Source of the DNA: Balneola sp.
GTDB taxonomy: Bacteria > Bacteroidota > Rhodothermia > Balneolales > Balneolaceae
Length of the DNA: 47,873 nucleotides
Direction of reading: 5' to 3'
NCBI GenBank assembly: GCA_017640785.1
Contig: JAEPPZ010000014.1
Span: forward strand, 1 to 47,873
Positions 25,095 through 33,753 of this stretch are shown piece after piece; positions within the stretch are counted from its first letter, which is position 1; each line of letters opens with the position of its first letter. Below the pieces are notes generated by a model. The model was not told where the DNA came from. It saw only the letters and a program-made list of their open reading frames with translations, and did not search any database. A program made the translations under genes and the position numbers.

Positions 25095-25544
25095 TTGAAA
25101 GCTCAAAGTGTTTTAGCTTCGTAATTAAATACTATGAACAAAAAAGATTTTGCATTTAAAGATTTGAAAGTTTGGCAACGAGCGGTGGACTTTGCTGATT
25201 ATGCAATTTCTTTTACAGAAGGGTTTGATACAGATAGAAAACATTTTCGTTTAGTTGAACAATTCGAATTAGCTTCAACTTCTGTAGCAATGAACATTGC
25301 TGAAGGAAAAGGCAGAAACTCTAAGAAGGAATTTATTCAATACTTATATATTTCTAAGGGATCGATATACGAAACAGTGATGCTGGCCAATTTATTTGCT
25401 AGAAGAGGTTGGATCAGAAAAGAGCAATTAGAAAAGGCAGAATTAGATGCACTTAAATAGCATCAATGATCAAGGGGTTGATCAATTCAATACATAAATC
25501 AATTTAGAAAAATTAGAATCAAGGCTTTCAGCTTTGAGCTTCAA
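25095..25544 (+). mobile_element. Candidate S23/IVP element bounded by inverted repeats, between fcl and gmd
   Basis: TTGAAAGCTCAAAG (25095-25108) and CTTTGAGCTTCAA (25532-25544) form an inverted repeat (one gap) around the four-helix-bundle gene, with more GCTGAAAG-type sequence on both outer sides. The insert separates fcl and gmd, two consecutive steps of one pathway. This parallels the insert between fixC and fixX. There is no transposase, and its mobility is inferred only. Confidence 0.4.
25134..25460 (+). pseudogene. Four-helix-bundle (S23/IVP) protein, probably frameshifted near its end
   Basis: The open frame gives 108 residues with the family marks FKDLKVWQRAVDFAD, QFELASTSVAMNIAEGKGRN (about 43-62) and YISKGSIYETVMLANL. 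It stops abruptly at ALK. One base out of phase the sequence continues as IASMIKGLINSI up to a stop at 25505-25507, exactly the kind of C-terminal helix this family carries. One additional A in the AAA run at 25455-25457 would restore a 124-residue protein. So this is a family member shortened by about 16 residues, possibly still folded, or a sequencing error. It is more distant from the copy at 5076-5423 than a recent duplicate would be. Confidence 0.7.
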
Positions 25545-25557
25545 ACTTTGAACTATT

Positions 25558-26700
25558 ATGAGTAAAACGAATAACAAAGTCGCATTAATAACAGGAATCA
25601 CCGGTCAAGATGGATCTTATTTAGCAGAACTATTATTAGAAAAGGGCTATATTGTTCATGGTATTAAGAGAAGGTCTTCGCTATTTAATACAGACAGAAT
25701 TGATCATTTATATCAAGATCCTCATGACCAGGATCAACGGTTAGTGTTACATTACGGTGATCTGACTGACTCGATGAATTTGACTCGGATTATCAAAGAA
25801 ACGCAGCCCGATGAAATTTATAATTTAGGGGCTATGTCGCATGTAAAAGTGTCTTTTGATATGCCAGAGTATGTTGGTAACGTCGACGCTTTGGGTACTT
25901 TAAGGGTTTTAGAAGCAGTACGATTATTGGGATTAGAAAAGAAAACTAGAATCTATCAAGCTTCAACTTCAGAATTATATGGTGGAATGGTAGAAAATAA
26001 AAATGAAAGAGGTTTTTATGATGAAGATTCTGCTTTCTATCCTCGTTCTCCTTACGGTGTAGCTAAAATCTACGGATTCTGGATCACTAAGAATTATCGC
26101 GAAGCGTATGATATGTTTGCATGCAATGGTATTCTATTTAATCATGAATCTCCTAGAAGAGGGGAGACTTTTGTAACTAGAAAAATTACAAGAGCGGTAG
26201 CAAAAATTGCATTAGGACTTCAAGAGAAAATATTTTTAGGAAATCTAGATGCGCAACGTGATTGGGGACATGCTAAAGATTATGTGCGAATGATGTGGAT
26301 GATCTTACAGGCTGAAAAAGCAGAAGATTGGGTGATTGCCACTGGAGTAACAACAAAGGTTCGTGATTTTGTGCGCATGGCTTTTGGGGAGGTAGGTATT
26401 GAGCTAGAATTTAAAGGAAAAGGAGTAGATGAGAAAGCTTTTGTAACTGCTTGTAACCATAAAGATTACCAGGTGGAAATTGGCAAAGAAGTGTTATCAG
26501 TAGACCCCTCTTATTTTCGTCCAACGGAAGTAGATTTATTGTTAGGTGATCCCACTAAAGCAAAGGAGGAGTTAGGTTGGAAGCCAGAATTTGACCTTCA
26601 AAGCTTGGTAAAAGACATGATGCAAGGTGATATTCAGTTGATGAAAAAAGATGTAGACTTGTTAAAAGCAGGCCATGAAATTTTGAAACAAGCGGAGTAA
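25558..26700 (+). CDS. gmd: GDP-mannose 4,6-dehydratase
   Basis: This 380-residue SDR enzyme makes GDP-4-keto-6-deoxy-D-mannose, the substrate of Fcl. It has the NADP motif [15 protein letters not shown] (12-26), the catalytic STSE (136-139) and [12 protein letters not shown] with Tyr166/Lys170, plus [18 protein letters not shown] typical of Gmd. Length is normal. Together with fcl it supplies GDP-L-fucose for the polysaccharide. It is followed after five bases by rfbB, so the two nucleotide-sugar pathways are in one transcript. Confidence 0.95.
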   Translation: MSKTNNKVALITGITGQDGSYLAELLLEKGYIVHGIKRRSSLFNTDRIDHLYQDPHDQDQRLVLHYGDLTDSMNLTRIIKETQPDEIYNLGAMSHVKVSFDMPEYVGNVDALGTLRVLEAVRLLGLEKKTRIYQASTSELYGGMVENKNERGFYDEDSAFYPRSPYGVAKIYGFWITKNYREAYDMFACNGILFNHESPRRGETFVTRKITRAVAKIALGLQEKIFLGNLDAQRDWGHAKDYVRMMWMILQAEKAEDWVIATGVTTKVRDFVRMAFGEVGIELEFKGKGVDEKAFVTACNHKDYQVEIGKEVLSVDPSYFRPTEVDLLLGDPTKAKEELGWKPEFDLQSLVKDMMQGDIQLMKKDVDLLKAGHEILKQAE

Positions 26701-26705
26701 AGAAT

Positions 26706-27752
26706 ATGAGAATAGTGGTAACAGGAGGAGCAGGCTTTATTGGATCTGCGTTGGTTCGGTTGATTCTAAACCACACTGAACATCTGGTTCTAAACATTGA
26801 CAAGCTTACTTATGCCGGTCATTTGGAATCACTTATAAACGTTAGTAATTCAAACCGATACCAATTTGAACAAGCCGATATTTGTGATGCGGATGAAATA
26901 AATAGAAATTTCAATGAATTTCAGCCGGATGCCATCATACATTTAGCTGCTGAATCACACGTTGATCGTTCCATAGATGGCTCAGCTGAGTTTATAAAAA
27001 CGAATGTAAACGGCACTCATGTGTTACTTGAAGAGACCAGAAAATATTGGAATGCTTTGAAAGGTGATTTGAAAAAAAATTTTCGTTTCCTTCATGTTTC
27101 AACGGATGAGGTATATGGGTCTCTCGGAAAAGAAGGTTTTTTCACAGAAGAAACCTCGTATGATCCCCGATCTCCCTACTCTTCAAGTAAAGCTGCTTCT
27201 GATCATTTGGTAAGAGCTTGGCATCATACCTATGGGCTACCAACAATGATCACAAACTGCTCAAATAATTACGGACCCTATCAGTTTCCAGAAAAATTAA
27301 TTCCTGTGGTGATTTTAAAAGCTCTACAGGGAAAAGAAATTCCTGTATATGGAAAAGGAGACAATGTTAGAGATTGGCTATATGTGGATGATCATGCACT
27401 TGCATTACTTAAAGTAGTGAAAGAGGGAGTTCCTGGTGAGACTTATAACATCGGTGGGCATAACGAAAAGCAGAATATAGAAGTCGTACACACTATCTGT
27501 GATACGCTTGACGAATTAGTTGCAAAAGATTTAAAATATAGGGATCAAATTTCATTAGTAACGGACCGCCCGGGGCACGATTTTAGGTATGCTATTGATG
27601 CTTCAAAAATTGAAAAAGAACTTGGTTGGATCCCAAAAGAAACCTTTGAAAGTGGAATAAAGAAAACCATACAATGGTATCTTGATAACATTGATTGGTG
27701 CGAAAGAGTCACTGTAAATAACTATGATCTCAAAAGGCTAGGAACCACTTAA
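26706..27752 (+). CDS. rfbB: dTDP-glucose 4,6-dehydratase
   Basis: This 348-residue SDR enzyme converts dTDP-glucose to dTDP-4-keto-6-deoxyglucose. The Rossmann motif GGAGFIGS is at 7-14, the active-site STDEVYGS at 132-139 (Thr133, Asp134, Glu135) and Tyr158/Lys162 lie in [26 protein letters not shown] is diagnostic for RfbB. It is the second step of the dTDP-L-rhamnose route and is followed by rfbA and rfbC. The C-terminus (about 30 residues beyond [12 protein letters not shown]) is a little longer than in many homologues. Confidence 0.95.
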   Translation: MRIVVTGGAGFIGSALVRLILNHTEHLVLNIDKLTYAGHLESLINVSNSNRYQFEQADICDADEINRNFNEFQPDAIIHLAAESHVDRSIDGSAEFIKTNVNGTHVLLEETRKYWNALKGDLKKNFRFLHVSTDEVYGSLGKEGFFTEETSYDPRSPYSSSKAASDHLVRAWHHTYGLPTMITNCSNNYGPYQFPEKLIPVVILKALQGKEIPVYGKGDNVRDWLYVDDHALALLKVVKEGVPGETYNIGGHNEKQNIEVVHTICDTLDELVAKDLKYRDQISLVTDRPGHDFRYAIDASKIEKELGWIPKETFESGIKKTIQWYLDNIDWCERVTVNNYDLKRLGTT

Positions 27753-27790
27753 AGAGTGGAATTTAAGAAAACATCAATTAAAATTTCAAA

Positions 27791-28654
27791 ATGAAAGGAA
27801 TTATATTAGCAGGTGGAGCTGGTACACGTCTCCATCCGAATACATTGGTAGTCAGTAAACAACTATTACCAGTATATGACAAACCCATGATTTACTATCC
27901 TTTGTCAACATTAATGTTATCAGGTATAAAAGATATTTTAGTTATTTCTACTCCTGAAGACCTTCCGCGTTTTGAAGATTTATTAGGCAATGGATCTAAA
28001 TGGGGTATTAAATTGAGCTATGCTGTGCAGGAAAATCCTGAAGGATTAGCTCAAGCATTTATTATTGGAGCTGATTTTATAGGTCAAGATAAAGTTGCAT
28101 TAATTCTAGGGGATAATATTTTTTATGGGCAAGGGCTTTCAAAGAAGCTACAAGGAGCGGCAGAATTGGAAGCTGGAGCTACTGTCTTTGGTTATGAAGT
28201 GCGTGATCCGAAACGTTATGGGGTCGTTGAATTTGATAAGGCAGGAAATGCATTAAGTCTAGAAGAAAAACCAGCACTGCCAAAATCAAATTATGCAGTC
28301 GTTGGCTTATACTATTATGATAACAAGGTTATAGAAAGGGCAAAAAATTTAAAGCCTTCTATCCGAGGTGAACTTGAAATAACAGATTTAAATAGAATCT
28401 ATCTTGAACACAATGAGCTTACTGTTGAACTAATGGGAAGAGGAACGGCTTGGTTAGATACAGGAACTCATGATTCAATGCTGCAAGCTTCCAATTTTGT
28501 ACAAACGGTAGAGCAAAGACAAGGGCTCAAAATTGCAAGTCCTGAAGAGGTTGCTTGGCGAATGAAATATATAGACGAGCACCAACTCGAAGTACTTGCC
28601 CAACCTCTCATTAAGAGTGGATATGGAAAATATTTAATGTCACTTATCAATTAA
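27791..28654 (+). CDS. rfbA: Glucose-1-phosphate thymidylyltransferase
   Basis: This 287-residue nucleotidyltransferase makes dTDP-glucose from dTTP and glucose-1-phosphate. The opening [19 protein letters not shown] carries the nucleotide-binding GGAGTR (8-13). [18 protein letters not shown] and [17 protein letters not shown] follow, and [20 protein letters not shown] is the RfbA/RmlA ending. Length and motifs are standard, including residues of the allosteric dTDP-rhamnose-sensing tail. It lies between rfbB and rfbC with only three bases before rfbC. Confidence 0.96.
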   Translation: MKGIILAGGAGTRLHPNTLVVSKQLLPVYDKPMIYYPLSTLMLSGIKDILVISTPEDLPRFEDLLGNGSKWGIKLSYAVQENPEGLAQAFIIGADFIGQDKVALILGDNIFYGQGLSKKLQGAAELEAGATVFGYEVRDPKRYGVVEFDKAGNALSLEEKPALPKSNYAVVGLYYYDNKVIERAKNLKPSIRGELEITDLNRIYLEHNELTVELMGRGTAWLDTGTHDSMLQASNFVQTVEQRQGLKIASPEEVAWRMKYIDEHQLEVLAQPLIKSGYGKYLMSLIN

Positions 28655-28657
28655 TAA

Positions 28658-29203
28658 ATGGAAGTTATAAAAACCAAAATTAAAGGATTACTTATTTTAG
28701 AACCACAGGTATTTGAAGATAATAGAGGCTATTTTTTTGAAAGTTTTAATAAGAGAAAATTAGAAAATATTATAGGCCATCCCATTAATTTTGTTCAGGA
28801 TAATCAATCTAAATCTGAATATGGAGTACTTCGTGGAATTCACTTTCAAAAAGGAGAACATGCACAGGCTAAACTGGTCCGGGTGTTAAGTGGTAAGGTG
28901 TTGGACATAGCTGTGGACTTACGTCCCGATTCTGAAACTTATGGTCAGTATGAAAGCATAGAATTATCGGCAGAAAACAAGCTGCAATTCTTCATTCCCC
29001 GAGGTTTTGGTCATGGATTCGCGGTACTCAGTGAAACCGCTGAATTCTTTTATAAATGTGATAATTATTATAACAAAGACTCGGAGGGAGGAATTATCTA
29101 TAATGACCCCAATCTTAATATCGATTGGAAAGTAGTGAAAGAAGATTTGAAGGTTTCTGATAAAGATAAAGAATTAAAACACTTGATTAAAAAATTAGCC
29201 TAA
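28658..29203 (+). CDS. rfbC: dTDP-4-dehydrorhamnose 3,5-epimerase
   Basis: This 181-residue cupin epimerase has the RmlC marks DNRGYFFESFNKRKLE (21-36), QDNQSKSEYGVLRGIHFQ with the catalytic His62, and KVLDIAVDLRPDSETYGQ. It yields dTDP-4-keto-L-rhamnose. The reductase RfbD that would finish dTDP-L-rhamnose is not found in this window. Either it is encoded elsewhere or a different sugar is made. The gene ends two bases before the aldolase gene that opens the AT-rich cassette. Confidence 0.94.
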   Translation: MEVIKTKIKGLLILEPQVFEDNRGYFFESFNKRKLENIIGHPINFVQDNQSKSEYGVLRGIHFQKGEHAQAKLVRVLSGKVLDIAVDLRPDSETYGQYESIELSAENKLQFFIPRGFGHGFAVLSETAEFFYKCDNYYNKDSEGGIIYNDPNLNIDWKVVKEDLKVSDKDKELKHLIKKLA

Positions 29204-29205
29204 AT

Positions 29206-30756
29206 ATGAAAATATTAGATTGTACACTTAGAGACGGCGGATACTATACAAATTGGGATTTTGATGAAGAATTGGTAAAAATTTATGCTGAATCAATAGA
29301 AAATCTACCAATTGATTATATTGAAGTAGGGTATCGGAGTATTAAATTAGAAGGTTATTTAGGAAAGTATTTCTATTGTCCATTATATGTCTTAAAACAA
29401 TTAAAGGAATGGATGCCATCCAAGAAATTGGTGATTATCCTAAATGAGAAGGACATCAAAGCCTCTGATGTTAAGGAATTATTAGAACCATGTATACCAT
29501 ATATAAATATGGTACGAATTGCTGTTGACCCACAAAATATGGAAAGAGCAATCGGGTTAGCTAAAGAGGTGAAAAAACTAGATTTTGAAGTGGCTTTCAA
29601 TGTGATGTATATGTCTAGTTGGACTCAAGATAGTTCATTTATAGATTTATTAATTGGAATGGAGGATACATTAGACTACTTCTATATGGTTGATTCGTTT
29701 GGAGGTGTTTTGCCAGATGAGGTGATAAACCTCATAAAAATTATAAAATCGAAAATAGACATCCCTCTAGGTTTTCATGGACATAACAACCTAGAAATGG
29801 CATTATCAAATACACTTACAGCTATTGAACATAATATTGATATTGTTGACGCTACAATAACAGGAATGGGTAGAGGCGCTGGTAATTTAAAAATGGAATT
29901 GTTGTTAACTGTACTTCAATCACAAAACAAAATTGAACTTGATTATAATCCATTGGGTCATGTGACAGCAGTTTTTAACAAATTAAAAGAACAATATGAT
30001 TGGGGTACAAATTTACCCTATATGGTATCTGGTGCTAATTCATTGCCACAGAAAAATGTAATGGAATGGGTGAGTAATAGATTTTATTCTTTTAATAGCA
30101 TAATTAGAGCTTTAGAGAATCAATCTCATGGACTTAAAGATAATATTCAACTTCAAGTTTTAAATTTTGATAAAGAGAAACAATATCAAGCCGCTCTTAT
30201 CATCGGCGGTGGGCCAAATGCTGTAAATCATTATAGTGCCTTAAAGGTATTCCTAGAAAATAATACAGATGTTGTTGTAATTCATGCAAGCTCAAAAAAT
30301 GCTTTGAGTTATTCGAATATTAGTAATGACCAGTACTTTTGCCTAGTTGGAAACGAAGGGCATCGTTTGGAAAAAGTTTTTAGTTTTGAAAATGAAATAA
30401 AAGGTAAGTGTGTTTTGCCACCATACCCTAGAAAAATGGGTACATACATACCAAATAAGATGAAAGATAATACCTATGAATTAGAGGAAATAGATTTTAC
30501 TAATAAATACAAAGACTCACATACAGCATTAGCATTACAAACTGCTATATCTCTAAATGTGAGTAAAATATACATTGCAGGCTATGATGGATATCCAGCT
30601 AGCTTGATGGGGCAAAAAGAACAAGAACTTTTTAAGGAAAACGAATACTTATTTATAAAAGTGAAAGATTGTATTAAGCATATTGAACTAATAAGTTTAA
30701 CCCCAACCAGATATGATCAATTGTATCCATTGTCTGTATATAGTTCTATTAGTTAA
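29206..30756 (+). CDS. DRE-TIM aldolase (HMGL/4-hydroxy-2-oxovalerate aldolase-like) fused to an MptE/DUF115-like domain
   Basis: This is a 516-residue two-domain protein. The N-terminal part (about 1-300) is a DRE-TIM metallolyase: LDCTLRDGGYY (4-14) supplies the arginine/aspartate pair, HGHNN (His191, His193) the metal ligands, and DATITGMGRGAGN a further family motif. Such enzymes join or split carbon-carbon bonds next to an enolised pyruvate or acyl-CoA. The C-terminal part (about 310-516) has LIIGGGPNAVNHYSALKVF and IAGYDGYP, reminiscent of the MptE/DUF115 fold that also occurs in Maf-type nonulosonate transferases of flagella. Its substrate is unknown. It begins the presumed keto-sugar-acid cassette and is markedly AT-rich. 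Confidence 0.75.
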   Translation: MKILDCTLRDGGYYTNWDFDEELVKIYAESIENLPIDYIEVGYRSIKLEGYLGKYFYCPLYVLKQLKEWMPSKKLVIILNEKDIKASDVKELLEPCIPYINMVRIAVDPQNMERAIGLAKEVKKLDFEVAFNVMYMSSWTQDSSFIDLLIGMEDTLDYFYMVDSFGGVLPDEVINLIKIIKSKIDIPLGFHGHNNLEMALSNTLTAIEHNIDIVDATITGMGRGAGNLKMELLLTVLQSQNKIELDYNPLGHVTAVFNKLKEQYDWGTNLPYMVSGANSLPQKNVMEWVSNRFYSFNSIIRALENQSHGLKDNIQLQVLNFDKEKQYQAALIIGGGPNAVNHYSALKVFLENNTDVVVIHASSKNALSYSNISNDQYFCLVGNEGHRLEKVFSFENEIKGKCVLPPYPRKMGTYIPNKMKDNTYELEEIDFTNKYKDSHTALALQTAISLNVSKIYIAGYDGYPASLMGQKEQELFKENEYLFIKVKDCIKHIELISLTPTRYDQLYPLSVYSSIS

Positions 30757-30758
30757 TT

Positions 30759-31475
30759 ATGATTGGCATATTTTCTAAAACTACAGATAGTAATTTTATA
30801 GAAGCGGCAGGATTGTCTGGGCTTGATTTTATTATTATTGATCAAGAGCATGGGCACGTTGGAAAAGATCGCTTACATGATCATTTAAGAGCAGCAAAAG
30901 AGGCAGGTGTAAAGGCTATCGTTAGGGTAAAAGAGTTAAATCACAACGATATAGGGTCTGCTCTTGATGCTGGAGCTGATGGTGTGCAAGTGCCCAATAT
31001 ATCAACTGTTAAAGAAGCTAAATTAGCGATTAATGCTGCAAGGTTTTATCCACTAGGTGAAAGGGGTGTTTGTAGATTTGTAAAGGCAGCAGCGTTTGGA
31101 AGTCTTGATAAGCAAGAATATTTTGAGACTTCCAATGAAAAGCTTCTGATTCTGCAAGTTGAAGGGACATTAGGTATTAGTAATATCGATAAAATACTTG
31201 ATCTCGAAGGCTATGATATTTTATTTGTTGGGCCGTATGATTTATCACAATCTCTTGGGATCCCTGGTAAAATACAAGATAAGAGAATTTTAGATACCAT
31301 TGATCAACTCATTGAAAAAGCAAAATCTAAGAACAAGAAATTCGGCGTATTTTGCGATGATATTAGTTATGCGAGAAGACTAAAACAGACTGGGGTAGAT
31401 TATCTTGCTTACTCTGTTGATTTAAATATATTTCTAAACGCATGTACTAATTTAATTAATGAAATTAAAAAATAG
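30759..31475 (+). CDS. HpcH/HpaI-type class II pyruvate aldolase
   Basis: This 238-residue TIM-barrel aldolase has the full active-site set: IIDQEHGHVG (Glu30, His31), VRVKE (Arg56), LQVEGTLG (metal ligand Glu135) and FVGPYDLSQSLGIPG (Asp161). Enzymes of this family reversibly add pyruvate to aldehydes to give 4-hydroxy-2-keto acids, mainly in aromatic breakdown. Here it is two bases after the DRE-TIM protein and six bases before an epimerase in a polysaccharide locus, so a biosynthetic job, making a 2-keto-3-deoxy sugar acid, is my inference. It is slightly shorter than catabolic HpaI (about 250-265). Confidence 0.82.
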   Translation: MIGIFSKTTDSNFIEAAGLSGLDFIIIDQEHGHVGKDRLHDHLRAAKEAGVKAIVRVKELNHNDIGSALDAGADGVQVPNISTVKEAKLAINAARFYPLGERGVCRFVKAAAFGSLDKQEYFETSNEKLLILQVEGTLGISNIDKILDLEGYDILFVGPYDLSQSLGIPGKIQDKRILDTIDQLIEKAKSKNKKFGVFCDDISYARRLKQTGVDYLAYSVDLNIFLNACTNLINEIKK

Positions 31476-31480
31476 TAAGC

Positions 31481-32368
31481 ATGAAAATACTAGTAACTGG
31501 TGGTAGCGGGTTTATAGGATCAAAACTTATTCAAGCTCTGTTAAAAAAAGGGCATGAAGTAATTTCTTTGGATAAAAAAGATAAAGTAATTGATGTACCA
31601 CATATTAAGAAAGATATCAGCGATGAAGATCTTGTAGATATTGATATTTCAGATATTGATATAATTTACCATACAGCAGCTCAATCTGGTGGATACTATT
31701 CTTTGATTCATCCATTCGTTGATGGAATGTGGAACTGTATTGGAACACTTAATGTAGTTAAGCTTGCTCAAAAATTAAATGTTAAGAAGTTTATATATAC
31801 TAGTAGCATGGCGGTCTATGGAAACCAAGAAGACGCAAAAGAGGATGTCATCCCGACTCCAATTTCATTCTATGGTACTAGTAAATTAACAGGTGAATAC
31901 TATACCAAAATTTTACAAGAGCATAGCAATATTTCATTTACAATTTTTAGGCTTTTTGCTACTTACGGAGCCGGCCAAGATTTAGATAACAAACATCAGG
32001 GTATTCTGAGTATTTATTTAGAACAGGCGTTAAAAGGTGATACCATAACGATTACTGGAGCTGAAGATCGTATCAGACAATTAGTACACGTATCAGATGT
32101 TGTAAATGCGTTGTTAATGCCTTTATCCAGCACAGATCAAGACAATGAAACATATAATGTTTTATATGATGATAATTTGAGTCCGCGAATAATTATTGAT
32201 GCTATTAGTCATCATTTAGGGAAAAAATTAACAATCAAAGTTATTGATGGATATGTTGGCGACCAAGTTCTAATTACAGGAAGTAATGATAAACTAAGAA
32301 ATACTGGATGGAATCCTAAAATCGATCTCAATGAAGGGATTAAAGAATTTGTTAGTGCTTTAAAATAA
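31481..32368 (+). CDS. NAD-dependent epimerase/dehydratase (extended SDR)
   Basis: This 295-residue extended SDR enzyme has the NAD motif GGSGFIGSKLI (7-17), TSSMAVYG (107-114) and the catalytic pair Tyr131/Lys135 in FYGTSKLTGEYY. It also has RIRQLVHVSDV, the usual substrate-domain block. It could epimerise, reduce or dehydrate a nucleotide-linked or free sugar; the exact step cannot be read. Being inside the aldolase-cytidylyltransferase group it may tailor the keto-acid precursor, or act as the missing 4-ketoreductase of the dTDP branch. After it comes an 85-base gap, the largest within the cassette. Confidence 0.82.
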   Translation: MKILVTGGSGFIGSKLIQALLKKGHEVISLDKKDKVIDVPHIKKDISDEDLVDIDISDIDIIYHTAAQSGGYYSLIHPFVDGMWNCIGTLNVVKLAQKLNVKKFIYTSSMAVYGNQEDAKEDVIPTPISFYGTSKLTGEYYTKILQEHSNISFTIFRLFATYGAGQDLDNKHQGILSIYLEQALKGDTITITGAEDRIRQLVHVSDVVNALLMPLSSTDQDNETYNVLYDDNLSPRIIIDAISHHLGKKLTIKVIDGYVGDQVLITGSNDKLRNTGWNPKIDLNEGIKEFVSALK

Positions 32369-32453
32369 ATTAAGTGGTTAGTTATTATTTCGTTTAAACC
32401 CATAAAAAAGATAACTCAATTCAAAATAGTTGATCGAAATTAAATAGGAAAAA

Positions 32454-33110
32454 ATGAAAAAAATTGTAGCAGTAATTCCTGTTAGAAAAGGTTCACAACG
32501 TGTAAAAGACAAAAACTTTAAACCATTTGCAGGAAAATCTTTACTTGAACACAAGCTAGAAACAGTAAAGAAATTACCAATTGATGAAATTATAATTAAC
32601 ACTGATAGTGATGAAGCTATTGAAATGGCAAAAAAAGAAGGAGTTTCCTATCATAAAAGAGAGCCATATTATGCAAGCTCTGTTTGCACCAATAGTGAAT
32701 ATCATGAATATTTAGCCAAAGTAACCTTAGCAGAAAATATTATCATAGCTCAAGTTACTGAACCTATGATATCTTTAGAAACTTTTGAAGATGCTATTGA
32801 TAATTATTACCTCAATGATTGTAATAGTCTTATGTCTGTTAAAGTAGTAAAAGAATTTTTATGGCATGAAAATAAGCCTATAAACTATTCACTAGATAAT
32901 GCACCAAACTCTCAAAATCTTCCAGAATATTTTGCGCCTACATTTGGCTTGGTAATTGTGAATAGGGACGCCATGCTTGAATCGAAAAATTTTATTTGTT
33001 CAAACCCTTATTTTTATGAGTTAAATGAATATGAAGCAGTTGATATTGACACAGACCTCGATTTTGAATTTGCAGAGTTTCTTTTCAAAAAGTATCGTTT
33101 AAAAAATTAA
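32454..33110 (+). CDS. CMP-sugar synthetase of the acylneuraminate cytidylyltransferase family
   Basis: This 218-residue nucleotidyltransferase has the CMP-NeuAc/CMP-Kdo synthetase opening VAVIPVRKGSQRVKDKNFKP (5-24), where the arginine, serine and lysine bind CTP, and the closing VDIDTDLDFEFAE with the metal-binding aspartates. It should couple CTP to a keto-sugar acid, releasing pyrophosphate. It is nearer to NeuA-type than to KdsB-type proteins by this ending. No NeuB, NeuC or KdsA homologue is in the window; two aldolases occupy that place instead. It begins 85 bases after the epimerase and is eight bases before a HAD phosphatase gene. Confidence 0.85.
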   Translation: MKKIVAVIPVRKGSQRVKDKNFKPFAGKSLLEHKLETVKKLPIDEIIINTDSDEAIEMAKKEGVSYHKREPYYASSVCTNSEYHEYLAKVTLAENIIIAQVTEPMISLETFEDAIDNYYLNDCNSLMSVKVVKEFLWHENKPINYSLDNAPNSQNLPEYFAPTFGLVIVNRDAMLESKNFICSNPYFYELNEYEAVDIDTDLDFEFAEFLFKKYRLKN

Positions 33111-33117
33111 ACTAAGT

Positions 33118-33744
33118 ATGAACAAATTGAAGACAATTCTATGGGATTTTGATGGGGTTATAATAGACTCAAACAGTATACGAGACTTAGGATTCCGTAG
33201 TATTTTAAAAGCATTTGATAAAGAAAAAGTTGAAGAGCTTATAAAATATCATCAGTATAACGGAGGTTTATCGCGATATATTAAAATTCGATATTTTTAT
33301 AATGAAATTATGAATATTGAAATCTCAGATACTGAAGTTAAGAAGTTAGCCGAGGAATTCTCTGTGATAATGAAAAAAAAATTGACCGACAAAACAGTAT
33401 TGATCAATGATTCAGTCAATTTTATAAAGAAAAATTATAATAATTATAATTTTCACATAGTTTCAGGTTCAGATCAAGCTGAATTACGTTTTTTATGTAA
33501 AAAATTAGGATTATCAGAATACTTTAAAAGTATTCATGGTTCTCCAACACCAAAAAATGAATTGGTTTTAAACCTTTTAAATAACAGTGGGTATTCAGAA
33601 TCAACGGTCTGTCTCATTGGTGATTCAATTAATGATTATGAAGCTGCACAACTAAATGGTATAAAATTTTTTGGTTATAATAATAAATCATTAGAGAGTA
33701 AATCTAGTTCATACATAAAATCTTTTGACGCATTTTTTGTCTAG
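33118..33744 (+). CDS. HAD-family phosphatase
   Basis: This 208-residue HAD subfamily IA hydrolase has motif I WDFDGVIID (nucleophile Asp10 and Asp12), motif II HIVSGSDQ, a lysine at PKNELV and motif IV GDSINDYEAA. A helical cap (about 20-100) lies between motif I and motif II. Family members remove phosphate from sugar phosphates. Next to a CMP-sugar synthetase this recalls the dephosphorylation step before activation (as KdsC in Kdo synthesis or NeuNAc-9-P phosphatase in eukaryotes), which would mean that the aldol product is phosphorylated. Substrate unproven. Confidence 0.82.
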   Translation: MNKLKTILWDFDGVIIDSNSIRDLGFRSILKAFDKEKVEELIKYHQYNGGLSRYIKIRYFYNEIMNIEISDTEVKKLAEEFSVIMKKKLTDKTVLINDSVNFIKKNYNNYNFHIVSGSDQAELRFLCKKLGLSEYFKSIHGSPTPKNELVLNLLNNSGYSESTVCLIGDSINDYEAAQLNGIKFFGYNNKSLESKSSSYIKSFDAFFV

Positions 33745-33753
33745 TTCAAAATT

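Noticed and set aside
32454-33744. Ordinary Kdo pathway (KdsB and KdsC)
   Set aside because: The synthetase ending is NeuA-like, the phosphatase has an inserted cap unlike the capless KdsC, and KdsA and KdsD are absent.
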